Below, in pieces: positions 35,068 to 46,989 of a DNA stretch of 64,000 nucleotides (positions within the stretch are counted from its first letter, which is position 1; the number at the start of each line of letters is the position of its first letter). Location of the stretch: positions 1 to 64,000 of the forward strand of contig NDFF03000095.1 in assembly GCA_002150815.3 (NCBI GenBank), in the 5' to 3' direction. Origin of the DNA: Grammothele lineata. Taxonomy: Eukaryota; Basidiomycota; Agaricomycetes; Polyporales; Polyporaceae. Under the pieces are notes generated by a model that worked only from the letters and a program-made list of their open reading frames with translations, had not been told where the DNA came from and made no database searches. A program made the position numbers and the translations under genes.

Positions 35068-37740
35068 ATGCCAGGAGGAGGATTTTCACGCATGCCCACC
35101 AAAGGCACTACCCCAGACAGAGCCGCTGAGGGTATGAGCGGCAATGGGACCTTCAAGTTGGGCGACTTTGCGGTCGACGAGTATAGGCCAATTCGCGTCA
35201 TCGTTATCGGCGCTGGCTTCAGCGGAATCCTGGCCGGTATAAGGTATCTCTCAACTCCTCTCCCATTCTCTCACCCGAAGAGCTAATGAGGTCAACGTGC
35301 AGGTTCCCTCAGAAGATACCGAATGTCGAGATTGCGATATATGAGAAGAGTAAAGGCGTCGGTGGCACGTGGTTCAACAACAGGTACCCGTAAGTCATCG
35401 CTCCTCTCGCGTCCTTCGTGGCGTAGCAAAATGCTAAATGCTCGTCGTACGTTCTCGTATAGAGGAATAGCATGCGATGTTCCCTCTCACTGCGTATGCA
35501 TCTTCACTTTACTTTCTCGCTCTTCACGCGCGCTCATGGGCATGGCAGTATCAATTCACGTTCGAGGAGAAGGTTCGTGTTACATCGCTGCCGCCTGCGA
35601 GTCCTCCCTAACGAGCCGCGGCAGAGAGACTGGTCTACGGTTTACGCTCCCGGCCATGAGATTCAGGCGCACATCCAAGAGGTTGTCGACAAATACAAGC
35701 TCATGCGATATATCCGTCTCGAGCACGAAGTCGTTCACGCGCGGTACGATGAACATACTGGGAAATGGCACGTTCGTGTCCGCCGCCCCAAACCTAGCGC
35801 GCCGGAAGGAGAGACCGAGGAGATCGAGGATGTAGGGGACATAATGTTGACGGCGTTCGGCGTTCTCAGCCGCTGGGACTGGCCGGATATCGAGGGGCTC
35901 AGCGACTTTAAAGGTGAGCTACACCACACAGCCAGCTTCAATCCCGTGGAGCCTACGTGGGTCGAGGCTGCGGAGAAGTGGAAGAACAAGCGCGTGGGTG
36001 TTGTCGGCGTCGTAAGTGCTTCCGGATACTCATAACTTCAGGCAATTTTAACGAATATTTCCATGCGTGTAGGGCTCGTCAGCGATTCAGACTGTGGCAG
36101 CGTTGCAGCCGCGCGTGGCTCACCTGACCAACTACGTGCGCGGGCAGACATGGATCGCTGTCCCAGGCCAAATCAACGTCGTTGCGCAGCTGCTTGGGCG
36201 TAAGGAAGGACCTAAGGACACCGAGGAAGATCGTACGTATGACTACGTTCCCCTGCATGCGCTCTTGCTGACAACCCCCGTTAGTTACGTTCACTCCCGA
36301 GGAGATCGAACGTTTTAAAACTGATAGAGAGTTCTTCTACAACTATCGCCACTCGCTCGAAAGTGCCTTTAACGTTCGTGGCCATGCTCGCATACTTAAA
36401 CCGAAGCTCATCCTCAGCGTTTCGTCTGTAGTCTTCTCATGCTTTCACCCAGCGCAACAGCAACCTGTCCCGAGAGCTTCGGGAACAGTTCCGCGGAATC
36501 ATGCTAAAGAAGCTCGAGAAGAAGCCTTGGATTGCAGACCATCGTACGCCCCAGCCCTGCTCGCGAATATTGTCCCTCATCCACTGATTGTACTATGACA
36601 GTCATCCCATCGTTCTCTGTCTCCTGTCGGCGGCTCACGCCTGGCCCAGGCTACCTCGAGGCACTCTGCGCCGACAATGTACGTCTCCATATTATCTACT
36701 ATCCAGTCTGTGCTGACTGTTCCAAAGTGCGATTTTGTCACCAGTCCCATCAAACGATTCACCGAGACGGGCATCGAGACAGAGGACGGCAAGCGTCAAG
36801 ACCTCGACATCGTCTTCTGCGCAACAGGTTAGTCTATCACGTACATAACTCATTACACGCGCTGATCTGCTCTCGCGTAGGGTACGACGTGTCGTGGCAG
36901 CTTCCGTTTTCCATCATCGGGCGGAACGGCGAGGATCTCAACGCTAAATGGAAACCCTACCCGACGTCTTACCTATCTGTTGCTGTCGACGGTTTCCCAA
37001 ACATGTTCATGGCGCTAGGACCGAACTCCGTCATTGGAGCCGGAGTTTTGCTCGGTATCCTAGAGTTCTCCGTCATGTACGCCGTCCAGGCGGCGGCGAA
37101 GTTGCAGCGCGAGCGACTGAAGAGCATTGAGGCGAAAGTGTCTGCCGTGCGTGATTTCGATCGGTACATCGAGGTGCGTGGTATGCGTGTGCTGCGGGCA
37201 ACGAAGGCGCTGATACGAGGGCGTTAGAGCTATTTCCCGCAGGTACGTCGTGCCGTGGGTTTTGCATACAGGGAACGGCACTCACGGTCAAGCAGACTGT
37301 TTATAGCGAGAAGTGCCGGTCGTGGTACAAGCTTGGGAAAGACGAAGGTCGTATCGTTGGCCTTTGGCCCGGTACGTCTACGCTGTCGCAATACTCCTTG
37401 ACGTCCATCAGGTTGCTCACTTTGACGCAGGCTCGAATCTCCACGCACAGCGAGCACTGAGTCATCCCCGTTGGGAAGACTATAACTACGAACAGCTCGA
37501 CGAAGGGCAGAACACACTGTATTGGCTAGGAGACGGCCAGACGTACAACGAGAAGACGATGACAGGAGATAGTGCGTATTTGCTGGATTATAACTGAGAT
37601 ACACCCTGCTCACTCGTTCCCGTAGGAGCTTGGTATCTCGACGATGAGTTCGTGGACCGCCCTCCGAGTGAGTACCGATCTCCTCGAGACGCCTCTCTAA
37701 GCATAGTCACTGACGCCATGCATCAGTCCCGACAGACTGA
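35068..37740 (+). CDS. Baeyer-Villiger-type flavin monooxygenase, copy 1
   Basis: NADPH- and FAD-dependent class B monooxygenase, by family inserting oxygen next to a ketone or hydroxylating; substrate unknown. Sixteen exons, 607 aa: 35068-35243, 35303-35389, 35463-35493, 35549-35572, 35625-36011, 36073-36232, 36285-36373, 36432-36543, 36602-36678, 36728-36827, 36881-37173, 37228-37242, 37296-37371, 37431-37571, 37626-37667, 37727-37740. Motifs: VIVIGAGFSG (FAD Rossmann), GVGGTW with NNRYPG and ACDVPSH, FKGELHHTASF (the Baeyer-Villiger fingerprint FxGxxxHxxxW with Phe in place of Trp), VGVVGVGSSA (NADPH Rossmann) and DIVFCATGY. No signal peptide, so probably cytosolic. Exon 12 is a 15-nt microexon encoding SYFPQ. 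Intact throughout. Same-strand tandem partner of the gene at 39332. Confidence 0.9.
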
Positions 37741-39194
37741 ACACGCTGTGCCGCAGTGTCCTTGATTGAACGGAAGCGAAATTACGCACGCACATGTACT
37801 ACTAGCAGGAGCAGTAGAGACTGTATTCCCAACATTCTCAGCAATTTTCGGATTTTGCTGTCACCATGTTTTGATCGAGAGGGTCGGACGTTGACGGCCA
37901 AGATTTGCCTGGCGGCGATAAGTATTCCTTGAGACTAAATAGTAGGTGCGCCGGCTGCTAGAGCCTCGTACGAGAGATCTGTTGGCGGCCAGGGAAACAG
38001 GATGGGTACTTGAAAGGCCGACGCAGCGGTCATCAGTCAAACTACAGGAGTAGCGTAGAAGATGCTGTCAGTCAGAGCGTTGCGGCGCCGGAGGAAGGCG
38101 TATGTAGTGGCTGGCTCAAGGCGGCGTTCGCCGAGGCACGCAAAGTTAAACCCTATACTAAGGTTCCTCTTTGGGAATCACCTAGGCTCGACCAAAACGC
38201 GCCGTTCCGTTCTTCGACCGACAACCACATCCACCGACCACGTAAATTGAACCACGACTGTTCAACTGGCAGCCCATGTCTTGCTTCACAGACTCCGCGT
38301 CGACTACTAAATCTCTGCTGGGCCCGGCAGGTCTTTGCTGTGAACCGACAGCCGTCCAATGTCCGCAGGTGTGTACACGCCGCGCGTCATGTGCAGAAGG
38401 AGGTGTCCAAAGGCTGAGCCTAAGCGTCGTCTGTGCAGCCAACTGCGTTCCCTTTTCTTGATTATGGCTAATACACGCTCCTGCATGCGCTGTCCTGGCC
38501 TGAATATGCGCGCGTGGCTAATTTGTGAGAGTAGCTCGCTCAACAACGCCAACATGTGCAATTCGGCTCTGCAAATCTGTCATGAAACGTTTTGCTACGA
38601 CCATAGTATTGCGTCCTGCTTTTCTCAGCTATACAGGGACATTCATACTTCACTTATAGTGGAGTATACCCGCACTCTGGGCATTTCTGTGTACCCACGA
38701 TGGTGAGTTCTCGTCTTCCTCAAACCTAGGGCAGTCTGTATTCCGCATGCGGCGCTCCGGCACGGTGTACATGACGACTGTGACCAAAGGGCAAAGTATC
38801 AGGCAGCGGCAACCTATGCTGTCCTCCAAATGTACTCTGCGGAGACACCCTGCTCGCCAGGGCCCTTATCGGGCTCACTGCAACTGCCCAATGGCCCTCT
38901 GTAAGTCAGATTCAATGTATGTGCGCAGCTGGGGTTCCGCATCTTTGCTGACGTTGTTTAGTCTAACTTCATCCACCAAAGCTCCGCTTACCTTCTCACG
39001 AAAACTACCCCGTACAGCGGCTCTCCACCTCTGGACTTCCAACGCGTCATTCGCGGTAATCAAACTGCTTCCTGCTACCTGGACCGACCTTCCATGCCTT
39101 ACGTACGATTTGCCCCCAGCCAAATGGTCACGGCGACGAATCATCAAGTGCTACTTTACGAGGACCCAGTGACACGACGTTTACGTTGGCGCGG

Positions 39195-39242
39195 AGGATC
39201 AAGTCAGCCTCCACGCGTAGGATTGAGTCCGCCTCCATACGT
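39195..39242 (+). repeat. 24-bp tandem repeat, two copies, in BVMO 2 promoter
   Basis: Units 39195-39218 and 39219-39242 share AGGAT, AGTC, GCCTCCA and ACGT or GCGT blocks. They end 5 bp before the TATA-like box and may bind a regulator (inference). Confidence 0.65.
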
Positions 39243-39246
39243 AGCC

Positions 39247-39254
39247 TATTTAAA
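39247..39254 (+). promoter_or_regulatory. TATA-like box of BVMO gene 2
   Basis: TATTTAAA sits 85 bp upstream of the ATG at 39332 and directly downstream of the 24-bp tandem repeat. Confidence 0.5.
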
Positions 39255-39331
39255 CCAATCGTCTGAATCTGTCTACCCGCACTTCTCTTCCCAAGCTTTC
39301 CCGCCCTCGCCCCCACTGCCGTTGTCTCACC

Positions 39332-42079
39332 ATGCCAGGAGGAGGATTTTCGCGAGTGACCAAGACCGATATCGTCGAAGACATCCCTGTGGGCGGATCT
39401 GAAGGGAGGTTCAAGTTGGGCGACTTTGCGGTTGACGAATACAGGCCCATTCGCGTCATCGTAATAGGTGCGGGATTCAGCGGGATCCTTGCTGGTATAA
39501 GGTACCTCTTTCCTTCATGTACTTTCGTCTCCCCCATTAGACGACGTGGACGACGTGCAGGTTTCCGCAGAAGGTCCCGAACGTCGAACTGGCCATATAC
39601 GAGAAGAGCAAGGGCGTTGGCGGGACGTGGTACAATAACAGATACCCGTGGGTCATCCTTGGGCTAACTGCCGTCGGCATCGCACGAAGCACCGCTGACA
39701 TCGTCTCCTCAGTGGCATCGCGTGCGACGTTCCAGCCCACTGTGTACGTACCGTATACCGACCCTTGCGCCTGCATATGTTTAAAGATTGAATCACGTGG
39801 CAGTACCAATACTCGTTCGAGGAGAAGGTTCACATCTTAAACTACAGCCGGCTCCGAATTCCCACTGACGTGCCGTCACTGCCAGAGAGACTGGTCGGCG
39901 TTTTACGCTCCCGGAACGGAGATCCAAGGCCACCTCCAGGACGTCGTCGAGCGGTACAAGCTCATGCGCTACATTCACCTCCAGCACGAGGTCATCCACG
40001 CCCGGTACGACGAGCCAACCGGCAAGTGGCACGTCCGCGTGCGCCGCCCGAAGGCGGACGCACCCGCGGACGCGTCGGAGACTGAAGAGATAGAGGACGT
40101 CGGTGACATGCTGCTGACGGCCTTCGGCGCGATCACCCGCTGGAAGTGGCCGGAGATCGAGGGTCTCCAGGACTTCAAAGGCGAGCTGCACCACACGGCC
40201 GGCTTCGACCCTCCGGAGGGCTCCTGGGCGAAAGCCGCGGAGGCATGGAAGGACAAGCGCGTTGGCGTCATCGGCGTCGTAAGCCCTCCCGCGTGCTGTT
40301 GACCGTGCGCACGATCGCTGAACTTTGAATCACGCGCTTGGCGTCCGTCGTAACGCCCTCTCGCACGCAGGGCTCGTCTGCGATCCAGACCGTCACGGCA
40401 TTGCACCCGCGCGTAGGGCACATGACGAACTACGTGCGCGGGCAGACGTGGCTCGCGGTCCCGTTCCTAGCCGACCTCACTGGGAAGCTACTCGAGCGGA
40501 AGGAACCGCCGAAGGAAACAGAGGATGATTGTGAGTATTGTGAAGCATTCTGTTGCGCGCGATGCAATGACTGCTGTCTATGGTCTATGTCAGTGACATT
40601 CACGCCCGAGGAGGTCGAGCGTTTCAAGACTGACCGGGAATTCTTCTTCAACTACCGGCACACCCTGGAGAACATCATGAACGTGAGTAACCGCTTCAAG
40701 ATCACGTTTTGAGGCTGCTTTCTGACGTTTGTCTGACTTGGCAGTCGATGCACTCGTACACGCAGCGTGGAAGTGAGCTCTCACGTCAGCTCCGGGAGCA
40801 ATTCCACGCGGATATGCTGAAGAAACTCGAGAAGAAGCCTTGGATCGCTGACTATCGTACGTGACCTGCCTTGCCTTGATTTAGATATCATCCATTCATC
40901 AAACTTGAACTGCACTAGTCATTCCTTCGTTCTCGGTGTCCTGCCGGCGACTGACACCTGGGCCTGGATACCTGGACGCCCTCTGCGCTGATAACGTACG
41001 ACTTCAATAACTTTCTCTTGTACGCATGCTAACGACCTCGTAGACCGACTTCATTACTAGTCCCATCAAGCGATTTACTACGACAGGAATCGAGACCGAA
41101 GACGGCAAGCACCAAGAGCTCGACGTCGTCTTCTGCGCTACCGGTCGGTCTCTCGCACCTGCCCTCCTTCCTCACGCTGACCCATTGGCTCGTAGGGTAC
41201 GACACGTCCTGGCAGCTCCCTTTCACCATCCTCGGCCGTAACGGCGCAGACCTGAACGAGAAGTGGCGTCCGCACCCGCGGTCGTACCTCTCCGTCGCGG
41301 TAGACGAGTTCCCGAACATGTTCATGGCGCTCGGGCCGAACTCGATCATCGGCGCGGGGCTGCTGATGGGCATCCTGGAGTTCTCGGTCATGTACGCCGT
41401 GCAGGCGGCGGCGAAGATGCAGAGGGAGAGGCTGAAGAGTATTGAGGTAAAGGCGAAAGCGGTGATGGACTTTGATCGTTACATCGAGGTGCGTCCGGGC
41501 GAGACGAGTGAGCGCCCGGGAGGGGCCGCGCTGATATGATGACGTCATAGAGCTACTTCCCGCAGGTATGCCACACTGCAGCTACAGCACGCCCCACGCG
41601 CGCGAGGAACGTTACTGATGTTTGAACAGACCGTATATAGCGAGAAGTGTCGGTCCTGGTACAAGCTCGGAAAGGACGAAGGACGCGTCGTTGGCCTATG
41701 GCCCGGTACGTCACCATAATTGCACAAGTCCGCGCTGCGCTAACCCTGAGCCTGAGCAGGATCGAGCCTTCACGCGCAACGGGTGTTGAGGAACCCGCGC
41801 TGGGAAGACTACGAGTATGAGCAACTGGACGAAGGACAGAATAACCTGTACTGGTTGGGTGATGGTCAAACGTACAACGAGAAAACCCAGACAGGAGATA
41901 GTGAGTGTCTTTCCCATACGATGGAGTGTCATCCGCCGCTCACACGTCTGGCAAGGGGCGTGGTATCTGGCCGATGAGTTCGTGGACCGTCCCCCGAGTG
42001 AGTGTCGATGTCTCTGGTCCGTCTCCCATAGTCGTCGGCATACTTACGACACATCTCCGACCCAGTCCCGACCGATTGA
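39332..42079 (+). CDS. Baeyer-Villiger-type flavin monooxygenase, copy 2
   Basis: Tandem paralogue of the gene at 35068, again 607 aa with 16 exons in the same phases: 39332-39501, 39561-39647, 39713-39743, 39804-39827, 39886-40278, 40371-40530, 40594-40682, 40745-40856, 40919-40995, 41044-41143, 41196-41488, 41551-41565, 41630-41705, 41760-41900, 41956-41997, 42066-42079. Motifs: VIVIGAGFSG, GVGGTWYNNRYPG, FKGELHHTAGF (Phe again replaces the fingerprint Trp), GSSAIQT, DVVFCATGY; C-terminus DRPPIPTD as in copy 1. Differences from copy 1 concentrate in the first 30 residues and in the linker around residues 160-175 (an Ala/Asp-rich insertion). Both copies are open, so both probably make protein. 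Its own TATA-like box suggests separate promoters rather than co-transcription. Confidence 0.9.
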
Positions 42080-42635
42080 ACATATCCGTGATGCTGGGAC
42101 CGATGAGAAGCCCTCTTTGCCTTGTAATTGTATCAGCGGTGGCATTAGACATCATGATATCGAATTTGACCGGACGTTTCAAAGCCGCGTCGTTGCGTTT
42201 CTAGGCTTCTATCTGGAGGGAGGCTGTGTGACCGTGAGGCGGCGAATGGTGAAGCTCTGAAGCTTGAAGAGCACCGAAGATGTCCGCCGGCAGAAGCACA
42301 ACAGGGAGTCAGCAAGCCGGCGCTACGAGTGAGCATGACTCGACCGCAGCGACTGCGACGAGCGAGCTTCGCGCGTTGCTAGTCTGAGAGAGAAGCGGCT
42401 GCGAATCCGCGGGCCCTATGAGGCGTTCAGTGTGAGCTTGAATTTGAAGCGGCGCGTCGGAACGCGTGACGCGACGCGTAGGCGCCCTGGATGTGCGGGG
42501 CACGTGCGGGGGCAAGGGCTGTAAATCAGAGGAAAAGGCGAAGCGATCGCGCCGGCTCCGAGATCCTTCAAGCCTTCCGAGTCTGCTTTGCCTCTGCTCG
42601 TCCATGCTCTTGACCTCTCTTTGCTCTCTGCCGCC
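42080..42635. other. intergenic, no gene recognised
   Basis: 3' flank of the second monooxygenase and 5' region of the importin gene. Only short frames without motifs. Confidence 0.5.
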
Positions 42636-45600
42636 ATGTCCGACGTAGTTGTTCCGCCAGAGGTGACCGCAGAGATCACCCAGATTCTCTCCAACCTCGT
42701 CCTCGGCGACAACCATCTCCGCTCGACGTACGCGTCCTCCTCATTTGCTCCGCATCGATTGTCGGGCTGCTCACATACCCTGCATACAGTGCAGAACAAG
42801 CTGTCGATGAGAGGCTCGCTCGTAACCCCGAGCCATACTTGCTCGCTATTGCTCAGTTTGCGACCTCGGCGGATACGGAGCTTGTGAGTCCTCGCTTGCT
42901 ATCACTATCGTCTAGTATTCACCCCGCACCCGAAGATGCGCTCCTTCTCTCTCGTTCTCCTCCGTCGCCTCCTCTTCCGCCCCTCCACCTCCCAACGTGT
43001 CGCTCTCTACGACCATCTCGGTCCTCAAGCTATAGAAACACTCCAACGCATCCTCCTTCACTCTCTCCTTCATGAACCCGCCGCCGTCGTCCGCCGAAAG
43101 ACGGTCGACACCGTCACCGACTGCTCCAACAATGCCATGAAACGTGGATACCCTTGGCACGCACTCCGCGCCCAGGTGTATGCCATGGCCGACAGCACCG
43201 ATGTGCTTACTCGCGAAGCCGCTTTCCGCGTTTTCGCCGGTTGTCCCCATCTCGTTATGGATCTCAGCACCGATGACATCGTCGCCGTCCTCCAGAAAGG
43301 GCTCCAAGACCCCCAAAGCACCGACGTGAGTCTCTCCCTTGCGCGTACGTCGTGCGTGTTGGTCGGGTCTATCAAACCGCCGGTGCTATCCTTCTTCGAT
43401 CTGATACGCCCGCTCCATTCACTCCTTGGGCGTTCACTGTCTTTTCTCCGCCTTCCGCTTTACGCAACTCTCGTCCCCCTTCTATTGTCTTGCGCGCCTG
43501 CGGTCTGCCATCGTGTTTACACGATGTTGTTTCGCTCCCCAGCGGGTACTCCGTGCCCACACCCTGCTATTGCACCCGCTGTGGCCACGGGTAGCTTATC
43601 CTTGCTTGAGCGACCCACGACGCCGGCCGCCGTTGTCGGTCGCGTGTGTTGATTCATGATATTTGTCTCACCGACGAACAGGCATATACGCGTACGCTCT
43701 CTCTTGCGCGCCGTGTACGCGCCATGTTCGACGCGCCGCGTCGCGATCCTTTCCGACCATCCCGTCATCTCTACAACCCCATGCTGCGCCCCGTACTAAC
43801 CACCTTCACCGCCAGGTCCGGCTCGCCGCCCTCCGAGCTGCCGTTTCCTTCTTCACCGCCTGCGATCTCGCCCAGCAAGCCCAGGCCCTCGCGCTTATGT
43901 ACCCTATGCTCAACACCTTGCCATCCCTTCCCCGGGCGCAGCAACCGCCCTTCCTCACTGTCCTCACCGAGCTCGCCGGGACCAACCCACATCTCTTCCG
44001 CCCGCACATCCCTGCCCTCCTCTCCTTCCTTCCCTCGCTGCTCCTCCCCGCCGTCGATGCCGGCCCAACGCCCACAATGGCGCGTCCGCATCCCGACTCG
44101 GGCGGGTCGTTCACGTTCCCGCCTGTCGCGCCTACGACGAACGGAGAGGACAAGGAGCCGACGGGCGAGGAGGACGAGGTCCGTAAGGGCGCGCTCGAGT
44201 TCATGACCACCCTGAGCGAGAGCAAGCCGGGCATGCTCCGCGGCGTCGAGGCATGGGTCAACATCGTTGTCCGCGGCTGCCTTGAGGGCATGGGCGAGCT
44301 TCCCGAGGACGACACAGATACCTGGCTAGACGCCGATGTGAGTGACTTCTTCCTTCCATTCCTCTTCCCCTCGAGACTGACCGATCGTCCCCGCGCAGCC
44401 CGCAGAGGACCCGACGGACGACGCGTACCCGCACACGTACGAACACTCGCTCGATCGCGTGGCGTGCGCGCTAGGCGGCACGGCGGTACTCCCGCCCGCG
44501 TTCGCATTCATCCCCGCGATGCTCGCGAGCCACGACTGGCGCCTCCGCCACGCGGGGCTCATGGCCATCGCCGCGATCGCAGAGGGAACAAGTAAGGTCA
44601 TGCAGCAAGAGCTCGGCAAGGTCATCGAGTGCGTTCTCCCCGGCTTTCGCGTGGCCTCTGTGCGAACGCGGGCTTGCGGCCGAAGCTGACCGATCCGCCC
44701 ACCGCGTCCACACAGCTTGGTCACCCCGATGTTCAAGGACCCGCACCCGCGCGTGCGCTACGCGGCATGTCAATGCATGTACGTTCGATGCCGCTGCCCT
44801 TCCTCCCCCAGCCTTCCCGTCAACCGCACGATCTGACGGGGACCGCATTCCAGCGGGCAGCTCTGCACGGATCTCGAGGTACGCGTCCACGCATCTGCTT
44901 CTTTGGATAAGCTTTGGGAGGCTGGGCTGACGGGGCCGTGCAGGAAGTCGTGCAGGAGCAGTTCCACGCCCAAATCTTCGACGCGCTCATCCCCGCGCTC
45001 GAGGCGCCCGAAGCGCGGTACGTCTCCCATCTTCCATCGCCCGTCATACCCGCCACCCCCTCCGCTGACGCCCCTTCCACTCTTCCCCATCCCTCTTTCC
45101 TTTCCCGTCGCACTCCACTCACAGCGTACACGCGCACGCCGCCGCGGCGCTGATCAACTTTTGCGAGGGCGTCGAACGCGAGACGCTGCTACCCTACCTG
45201 GATCCAATCGTCGAGCGCCTATTGAAGCTGCTCAACCCGGCTGCGACGGACGCGAACCGCCAGCCGAAACGGTATGTTCAGGAGCAGGCGATCACCACGC
45301 TCGCGATGGTCGCGGACGCGAGCGAGGCGACGTTCGCCAAGGTACGTTTCATCCGCTTCGCTCTTGCGCGCGCGCACAGAGGTTGACTTTATGGCTTGTG
45401 GACAGCACTACTCATCGATCATGCCGCTGCTGCTCAACGTGATGCAGAACGCGAACGGGCCCGAATACCGCAAGCTGCGCGTCAAGTCTATGGAATGCGC
45501 TGGCCTGATCGGTTTGTCCCCGTCTCCCGCCCTCTTGTTGTCTAAGGCTGAACCTGTCGCCTCAACACACAGCCATCGCCGTAGGGCGCGACGTCTTCCG

Positions 45601-46743
45601 CCCGGACTCGCGAACGTTCGTCGAGCTCCTCATGCGAATACAAAGTACGTCGCCCGTCCGAGCGCCCCGCGTCGCGTTGACGACCCTCTGCTTACTGTTC
45701 TTCCACATCTCTCCTCCCTCTCCGCGCATGGTACTCGCTCGCCGGACGTCGCACTTCCAGATAGCCCGGTCGACCCGAACGACACGATGTTAAGCCACTT
45801 CCTGATCGCGACGTGGGCGAAAGTTTGCCAGGCCCTCGGGGAGGAGTTCGAGCCGTACCTCCCCGTCGTCATGCCCCCGCTCCTGCGCGTCGCGGGCTCC
45901 AAGGCGGACATCTCCGTGTACGGTACGTCTCTTTCCCTTTGCTATCCCCGCCACGCGGACTGATCGGCGTGGCGCGCAGACGACGAAGACGAGCACGAGG
46001 ATCGCGACGGGTGGGAGAGCGTAAACCTCGACGGGCGCCAGGTCGGCGTGAAGACGTCCGCGCTCGAGGATAAGTGCCAGGCGTTCGAGACTCTGCTTAT
46101 CCACGCGTCGACGCTGAACGCGCGGTTTGGTCCGTACGTCGCGCAGGTGCTAGAGCTCGCGTTGCCCGGGCTTCGGTTCTACATCCATGATGGTGTGCAG
46201 GAGGCATGCGCGATGTACGTCCACAGATCTATCTTCGCGTGCATTGGCAGTACTAAGCGTCTTCTAATTAGGCTCATCCCCGTGCTCTTCTCGTGTGGGA
46301 AGCATTCGGGCACGCTCACGCCCCAAATGGTCGCTGCGACCTTCTCCCAACTGATCAACTGCATTGCCTCCGAAGCCGACGCCTCCTTCCTCGCGTCTCT
46401 CTTCAAGTGCTTCCTCGACGCTCTCCTCGTCATCGGCGGGCCGGGCGCGCTCCCGCCCGACGCAGGTAACGCCCTCGCAGACGCTACGCGTCGGCAGCTA
46501 CAGGCGCTCGCGGACAAGCGCAAGGCGCGCGCCGCGCGGCCACGCGCGGAGATCCGCGACGAGCGCGAGGACCTCGCGCTTGTGGAGGAGATGGAGGACT
46601 TTGCGCTCGAGGACATGGCGAAGCTCCTCCGCGCGCTCGACGCGCAGCACCCGCTGCTCATCGCCGTCTCGAGCGTGCGCGAGCTCGGGCTGAACCTGTC
46701 CGAGTGGGACGGCGGGGAGGACGGCGCCGGGGACGGGAGTTAG
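42636..46743 (+). CDS. importin beta-3 / Kap121-like karyopherin, short at the C-terminus
   Basis: Nuclear-import receptor of the Kap121/Pse1/importin-5 group, made of HEAT repeats. Fourteen exons, 917 aa: 42636-42727, 42790-42883, 42936-43325, 43816-44337, 44399-44628, 44716-44778, 44854-44878, 44944-45017, 45125-45341, 45406-45511, 45573-45644, 45761-45922, 45980-46214, 46272-46743. Family-like segments: [15 protein letters not shown] near the start, [33 protein letters not shown], KYRxLR-type [15 protein letters not shown], and late in the protein [12 protein letters not shown] plus an [15 protein letters not shown] loop. Human IPO5 and yeast Kap121 are about 1090 aa. This protein stops after [10 protein letters not shown] and an acidic tail, so roughly 150-190 C-terminal residues seem absent. 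Intron 3 (43326-43815, 490 nt) is far longer than the others. It may be a diverged or truncated paralogue. Confidence 0.8.
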
Positions 46744-46989
46744 AGCTTCGGAGTCTATGTAGATCTCGGCTTTCGTCGGACGTCGCTTTGGCCATGCTTT
46801 CGACAGTGCTGTGAGGGGCGCGTGCAGGACGCTCGCGCACCGTTTTGTTTGTCGCTCGCGCGTTGGAGCCGGAACGCAGTGTAGTAATGCAGTTGTACAA
46901 GTGGTATATCCCTCTCTATCTCCCGTCTATTATCGTACCCATTCCAGAACAAACCCAACAACACAGTCACTCGCGCAGTGCCTGGGCGC

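Larger units (their letters stand above)
37741..39331. other. spacer between the tandem monooxygenase genes
   Basis: No gene recognised. A segment at 38694-38731 resembles one at 34387-34424 at a similar distance upstream of the first copy, so part of this spacer probably belongs to the duplicated unit. Confidence 0.5.

Noticed and set aside
43806..44507. 233-codon minus-strand frame
   Set aside because: Antisense shadow of importin exons, which show clear family motifs on the plus strand.
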